Below are positions 5,049-8,185 of a stretch of DNA of 8,185 nt, piece after piece (positions within the stretch are counted from its first letter, which is position 1; every line of letters begins with the position of its first letter). Source of the stretch: Collinsella sp. (GTDB lineage Bacteria > Actinomycetota > Coriobacteriia > Coriobacteriales > Coriobacteriaceae); the NCBI GenBank assembly GCA_019419645.1, contig DXZN01000036.1, positions 1 through 8,185 of the forward strand, written 5' to 3'. A program made the translations under genes and the position numbers. The notes under the pieces are model-generated. The model was not told the DNA's origin and ran no database searches. It saw only the letters and a program-made list of their open reading frames with translations.

Positions 5049-6140
5049 ATGGATACCCTCAACGATCTAAACGAGCGCGTCGACGCCTTCGTCGGCACCA
5101 GCTCCTTCGACACGCCTGCCGCGGCAAACGACCAAGCTCCCATCGATGTGCCCGCCGAGGTTCACGAGGACATCGTCGCCTCGGTCGATTTCTCCGAGGT
5201 CGAGCTCGCAGACGAGTTCACCGAGCCCCAGGTAGCCGTCACGCCCAACGGCCTGCTCCCTATGGAGCCCCTGCCCATCGACGGGCGTTTGCGCAAGGCG
5301 GCCCTCCGCATGCCCGACGAGATCGAGGAGGCCAGCGGCTTCACGCTCTTCGGCCGCCGCATCAAGTCGCTCATTTACACCACTGATGTCGCGGTTATCC
5401 GCAACTCCAACGCCGATGCCGTCTTTGCGGTCTACCCTTTCACGCCGCAGCCCGCCATTACGCAGGCGCTGCTGACCGTCGCCGAGTGCCCGGTCTTCGT
5501 AGGCGTGGGCGGTGGCACCACCACCGGCAAGCGCTCCGTTCAGATGGCAGCCGTCTCCGAGATGCAGGGTGCGGCGGGCTGTGTGGTCAACTCCCCCGCC
5601 ACCGCCGAGATGGTCGAGCACATCACCAACATCGCCGACATCCCCGTCATCGCCACGGTCGTACGTTGCGACGACGATGCTCGCGCCAAGGTGCGCGCCG
5701 GCGCCAAGATTCTTAACATCGCCGCTGGCAAAAACACGCCGCAGGTCCTGCGTGAACTGCGCGAGCACTATCCCAACCTGCCGCTCATCGCGCCGGGCGG
5801 CAAGACGCCCGAGAGCATCCGCGAGACCATCGCCGCCGGTGCCAACGCCATCATCTGGACACCGCCTTCGGCCCAGCAGCTACAGACCGACATGATGCAG
5901 CGCTACCGCAAGATGAAAGAAGACGCCACGCCTGTCATCTCGCACGACGATGTGCCCATTATCGACCAGGTCGCCGCCGCCGAGGTCAGCCAGGTCGAGA
6001 ACATGAATCCCGACGTGCCGATTCCCGACGAGGTTATCGAGCGCGTCGCTTCGATCCACGATCATATCGAGGAGCGTCGCGCCAACCGCGGCCTCAAGCC
6101 GTCACTGCACGGCTTCTTCTTCCGCGGAAAGAAACGCTAG
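5049..6140 (+). CDS. TIM-barrel protein (aldolase/epimerase-like) with acidic N- and C-terminal extensions; function unknown
   Basis: The central part (about 105-290 of 363 residues) reads as a small phosphate-binding TIM barrel, similar in style to KDPG aldolase or ribulose-phosphate epimerase-like proteins. Such proteins are often annotated only as 'hydrolase'. Visible elements are the strand SLIYTTDVAVI, AVYPFTP at 127-133, VGVGGGTTTG at 151-160, repeated strand-helix units IPVIATVV and AKILNIAAG, and a C-terminal phosphate-type loop PLIAPGGKTPESI at 245-257 followed by AIIWTPPS. Residues 1-95 are acidic and probably disordered, and 293-350 form another acidic arm ending in a basic GFFFRGKKR tail. 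I cannot name substrate or reaction. No in-frame start lies upstream because a stop codon occurs at 5034. The ATG lacks a Shine-Dalgarno sequence. The gene is monocistronic, closed by a strong terminator. Confidence 0.85.
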   Translation: MDTLNDLNERVDAFVGTSSFDTPAAANDQAPIDVPAEVHEDIVASVDFSEVELADEFTEPQVAVTPNGLLPMEPLPIDGRLRKAALRMPDEIEEASGFTLFGRRIKSLIYTTDVAVIRNSNADAVFAVYPFTPQPAITQALLTVAECPVFVGVGGGTTTGKRSVQMAAVSEMQGAAGCVVNSPATAEMVEHITNIADIPVIATVVRCDDDARAKVRAGAKILNIAAGKNTPQVLRELREHYPNLPLIAPGGKTPESIRETIAAGANAIIWTPPSAQQLQTDMMQRYRKMKEDATPVISHDDVPIIDQVAAAEVSQVENMNPDVPIPDEVIERVASIHDHIEERRANRGLKPSLHGFFFRGKKR

Positions 6141-6151
6141 CAAAACATCTT

Positions 6152-6187
6152 GGCCCGCCCCACAAACGTGAGGCGGGCCGTTTTCGT
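6152..6187 (+). terminator. Rho-independent terminator of the TIM-barrel gene
   Basis: GGCCCGCC (6152-6159) pairs perfectly with GGCGGGCC (6172-6179). An inner CAC/GTG stem has an AAAC loop, and GTTTTCGTTT follows. It begins 11 nt after the stop at 6140. On the minus strand TGTTTTG follows the stem at short distance, so it may also stop transcription from the convergent DegV gene. Confidence 0.82.
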
Positions 6188-6220
6188 TTGAGCAATCATG
6201 CAGCGATGTGATGGGGCAAA

Positions 6221-7111
6221 TTAATCCACGCGCTTGTCGCCCATAAAGAAGAGCGCCACCGTGCCAGGTCCGGTATGCGAGCCAATCAGAGTACCGATGT
6301 TATTGATCTCAATCTTGCCTTTAAGCTGCGGAATCTGTTCCTCGATCAGCGCCGCAACTGCCTCGGCATCCTCGCGGCACGCCGAGTGCGACATGACGCA
6401 CTTACCCGAATAATCCGCACCGTCCTGCACGTGTGCCATCATGGTCTTAGCCATCTCGGAAATCGCGCGCTTCTTAGTGCGAATCTTCTCACGTGGCGAC
6501 AGCCCACCTTCGCAATCGACCGTCATAAGCGGGCAAATCTTAAGCGCCGTGCCGATGATCGCGCTCGCGGCCGAAATGCGACCGCCGCGCAGGTAGCTCG
6601 ACAGATCGGTCGAGAAGAACCAGTGGTGCAGGTTGAGCTTGTGCTCCTCGATCCAAGCGGCCGTCTCGTCGAGTGACGCCCCGCTATCGCGCACGTCGGC
6701 GGCATATTCCAGCAACAGGCCAAAGCCCGAAGACGCCGCCAGCGAATCGATGACGCGCACCTTGCCGCCCTGGGGATAGCGATCCGCGAGCATCTGCGCC
6801 GCAACGCAGGCCGATCCATACGTGCCCGAAATACCCGATGACAACGTCAGGTGCAGCACGTCTTTGCCCTCGGCAACAAACGGCTCCCAAAACTCCTCGT
6901 ACTCACCCACGCTCACCTGAGACGTCTTGGGCATGGCGCCCGCGGCAATCTGGGCAAAAAACTTGTCCGGCGTAATCGACTGATACAGATCGTCCGTATA
7001 GACAACATCGTCGATCTCGTAATGAAAACACACGACAGGGATATTGCGCGACGCAAAGAACTCACGGGTTCGGTCGGCGGCGGATTCACAGGTCAGGACA
7101 AAATCACTCAT
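6221..7111 (-). CDS. DegV family (FakB-type) fatty-acid-binding protein
   Basis: DegV/FakB proteins bind a fatty acid in a closed pocket. In Firmicutes they present it to the kinase FakA, which phosphorylates its carboxylate for phospholipid synthesis. The 296-residue product shows the family signatures: TSQVSVGEY at 63-71 (carboxylate-binding TS), SSGISGTYGSA at 91-101, VIDS at 120-123, SYLRGGRIS at 172-180, the segment through PLMTV at 194-198, and IGSHTGPGT at 276-284. The N-terminal TDS motif common in the family reads TCES here. Length is typical. I chose the start at 7111 because AAGGAG lies 6 nt upstream; the ATG at 7129 lies before that site. A promoter with an extended -10 box sits about 30 nt upstream. 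No FakA kinase gene is in the window, so the partner is unknown. The family is certain, the ligand is inferred. Confidence 0.94.
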   Translation of the reverse strand: MSDFVLTCESAADRTREFFASRNIPVVCFHYEIDDVVYTDDLYQSITPDKFFAQIAAGAMPKTSQVSVGEYEEFWEPFVAEGKDVLHLTLSSGISGTYGSACVAAQMLADRYPQGGKVRVIDSLAASSGFGLLLEYAADVRDSGASLDETAAWIEEHKLNLHHWFFSTDLSSYLRGGRISAASAIIGTALKICPLMTVDCEGGLSPREKIRTKKRAISEMAKTMMAHVQDGADYSGKCVMSHSACREDAEAVAALIEEQIPQLKGKIEINNIGTLIGSHTGPGTVALFFMGDKRVD

Positions 7112-7139
7112 ATGAGGCTCCTTACTCATTGCTGCGCAA

Positions 7140-7148
7140 ATTATCGCA
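7140..7148 (-). promoter_or_regulatory. Extended -10 promoter of the DegV gene
   Basis: The minus strand reads TGCGATAAT (within TGTGCGATAAT), a TGn extension plus a 5-of-6 match to TATAAT. RNA would start near 7133, giving a leader of about 22 nt that contains AAGGAG. The match and spacing are good; no -35 box is evident. Confidence 0.5.
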
Positions 7149-7167
7149 CAGTGAGCCTACATACGGT

Positions 7168-7193
7168 ACATATGTCCACTATTTACCAAATAG
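7168..7193. promoter_or_regulatory. Two adjacent short palindromes upstream of the DegV promoter
   Basis: ACATATGT (7168-7175) is a perfect 8-bp palindrome. CTATTTACCAAATAG (7179-7193) has 6-bp arms around ACC. They lie 20-45 bp upstream of the proposed DegV -10 box, where an operator or activator site would be placed. No regulator can be named. Confidence 0.3.
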
Positions 7194-7373
7194 AGCCAAA
7201 GGTGGTGAACATCTTTACCGTCATCATCTCTATCGATCCCGGAGGCATACGTCTGTAAAAACGACCCTACGTCTCCACTCAACCGCCATATCTACCTCCA
7301 CTAAATCGATTTACCAAACCGTTCGGCTAACAATTCGGCTGCCCATCCCCAATCGAAACAAAAGCGGCGCATA

Positions 7374-7401
7374 CTGATAAACGTTTTACGCTGTTTATCA
7401 G
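7374..7401. promoter_or_regulatory. Perfect 9-bp inverted repeat upstream of fbp (operator or leader hairpin)
   Basis: CTGATAAAC (7374-7382) and GTTTATCAG (7393-7401) are exact reverse complements with a 10-nt spacer. GTTTTAC also occurs twice as a direct repeat (7383-7389 and 7401-7407). The element ends 16 bp before the GGAAGG ribosome binding site, so it could be an operator overlapping the start of transcription or a hairpin in the fbp leader. Confidence 0.5.
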
Positions 7402-7429
7402 TTTTACCAGCCCTATCGGAAGGTGTTTC

Positions 7430-8185
7430 ATGGTCGCATTCGATCGCAATCCGCAAGACTTCAAGTATCTGCGCCTGCTGTCGAGACAGTTTCCCACCGA
7501 GCAATCCGCGTTTACCGAGATCATCAACCTCTCGGCCATCCTCAACCTGCCCAAAGGCACTGAGCATTTTATGAGCGACGTGCATGGCGAGTACGAAGCC
7601 TTTATGCACATCCTCAACAACTGCTCGGGCGTCGTGCGCGAGCATGTCGACGAGATTTTTGGCGAAACGCTCTCCTTTGACGAGAAGGGCGAGCTGTGCA
7701 CGCTCATCTACTACCCGCGCGAGAAGATCGAGCTGGTCCGCAGCCAGCGCGAGGACTCGCCCACCTGGTACAAGACGATGCTTGACCAACTCATTATGGT
7801 TGCCCGCTCGCTTTCGAGCCGTTATACGCGCTCCAAGGTGCGTAAGGCCATCCCACGCGATTACGCCTATATCATCGACGAGTTGTTGCACACGCACCCG
7901 GACGAGAACAACTATCGCGTGCGCTATCACGAGCGCATCGTGGAGTCCATCCTGGAGACCGCAAGCGCCGACGACTTTATCGAGTCGCTTGCCTCGCTCA
8001 TCAAGCGCCTGGCCGTCGACCACCTGCACCTGGTGGGCGACATCTTCGACCGCGGTGGCGGCGCGGCCAAGATTATGGACCGCCTGCTCACCTACCATTC
8101 ACTCGACATCCAGTGGGGCAACCACGACCTGCTGTGGATGGGCGCTGCGGCCGGTGAGCCCGCCTGCATCGCCACGGTGCTGCGC
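7430..8185 (+). CDS. fbp: Class III fructose-1,6-bisphosphatase, N-terminal part (cut by window edge)
   Basis: The enzyme hydrolyses fructose 1,6-bisphosphate to fructose 6-phosphate, a committed cytoplasmic step of gluconeogenesis. The 252 visible codons are open to the edge of the window. Class III enzymes (about 640-670 residues in Firmicutes such as Bacillus) belong to the calcineurin-like metallophosphatases. Their metal-binding motifs are visible in order: SDVHGEYEAF at 49-58 (DxHG), GDIFDRGG at 203-210 (GDxxDR) and WGNHDLLW at 229-236 (GNHD). The N-terminal YLRLLSRQFPT at 13-23 is also typical of this class. The ATG at 7430 has GGAAGG 6 nt upstream. The gene is divergent from DegV and preceded by a perfect inverted repeat that may control it. 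Nothing suggests truncation other than the window end. Confidence 0.95.
   Translation, partial: MVAFDRNPQDFKYLRLLSRQFPTEQSAFTEIINLSAILNLPKGTEHFMSDVHGEYEAFMHILNNCSGVVREHVDEIFGETLSFDEKGELCTLIYYPREKIELVRSQREDSPTWYKTMLDQLIMVARSLSSRYTRSKVRKAIPRDYAYIIDELLHTHPDENNYRVRYHERIVESILETASADDFIESLASLIKRLAVDHLHLVGDIFDRGGGAAKIMDRLLTYHSLDIQWGNHDLLWMGAAAGEPACIATVLR

Larger units (their letters stand above)
7112..7429. other. Divergent intergenic region between the DegV and fbp genes
   Basis: These 318 bp are visibly AT-richer than the flanking genes. They hold the DegV promoter and ribosome binding site near the left end, two short palindromes at 7168-7193, and a perfect 9-bp inverted repeat at 7374-7401 next to fbp. 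The middle (about 7200-7370) shows no gene, RNA fold or clear promoter to me. An 82-codon plus-strand frame (7129-7377) has no ribosome binding site and unusual composition, so I do not call it. Confidence 0.7.

Noticed and set aside
5067..5768. 233-codon minus-strand frame opposite the TIM-barrel gene
   Set aside because: Low-complexity Gly/Asp/Val composition typical of antisense GC-rich codons; no start signal.
7129..7377. 82-codon plus-strand frame in the DegV-fbp intergenic region
   Set aside because: No Shine-Dalgarno sequence, His/Arg/Thr-rich composition, and it overlaps the DegV promoter.
7301..8098. 265-codon minus-strand frame opposite fbp
   Set aside because: Shadow of the fbp coding strand, which shows all three metallophosphatase motifs.

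Overview
The window looks like chromosomal core DNA of a high-GC, gut-type actinobacterium, most likely class Coriobacteriia (Collinsella or a relative). The reasons are the strong G/C bias at third codon positions, the gene content (QueH-type queuosine enzyme, class III fructose bisphosphatase, DegV protein, a divergent MetRS-like protein) and start sites in which strong Shine-Dalgarno genes alternate with apparently leaderless ones. The taxon is inferred from protein style, not from a marker gene. No mobile element, CRISPR array, tRNA or rRNA was seen.

Layout. Positions 65-1217 hold a minus-strand two-gene unit: a DUF3267-type membrane zincin followed 10 nt later by queH, whose ribosome binding site overlaps the upstream stop codon. 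From a divergent promoter region (1218-1349) a 716-residue methionyl-tRNA-synthetase-like protein runs on the plus strand. It is followed after 59 bp by a NOL1/NOP2/sun (RsmB/RsmF-type) RNA m5C methyltransferase. That gene converges on a short minus-strand gene (4688-4858) for a 56-residue single-pass membrane protein, and the two stops are enclosed by a shared 9-bp inverted repeat. A divergent, structured 190-bp region leads to a plus-strand TIM-barrel protein (5049-6140), which ends in a clear rho-independent terminator. A minus-strand DegV/FakB-type lipid-binding protein (6221-7111) converges on that terminator. After a 318-bp AT-richer divergent region, class III fructose-1,6-bisphosphatase begins at 7430 and is cut by the window edge.

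How the genes work together. Three of the seven main genes concern tRNA or translation: queH in queuosine synthesis, the MetRS-like protein, and the RNA methyltransferase. The others (DegV, fbp, the TIM barrel, the small membrane protein) look like independent housekeeping transcription units. I see no single dedicated multi-gene system. The most unusual item is the MetRS-like protein. By eye its KMSKS loop reads KASSS, and nearly all residues that form the methionine pocket in E. coli MetRS are changed, so it may not charge tRNA-Met with methionine. Secondary points are an untracked small membrane protein, two apparently leaderless genes, an 11-bp promoter sequence shared by two genes, and a perfect 9-bp inverted repeat just ahead of the fbp ribosome binding site.
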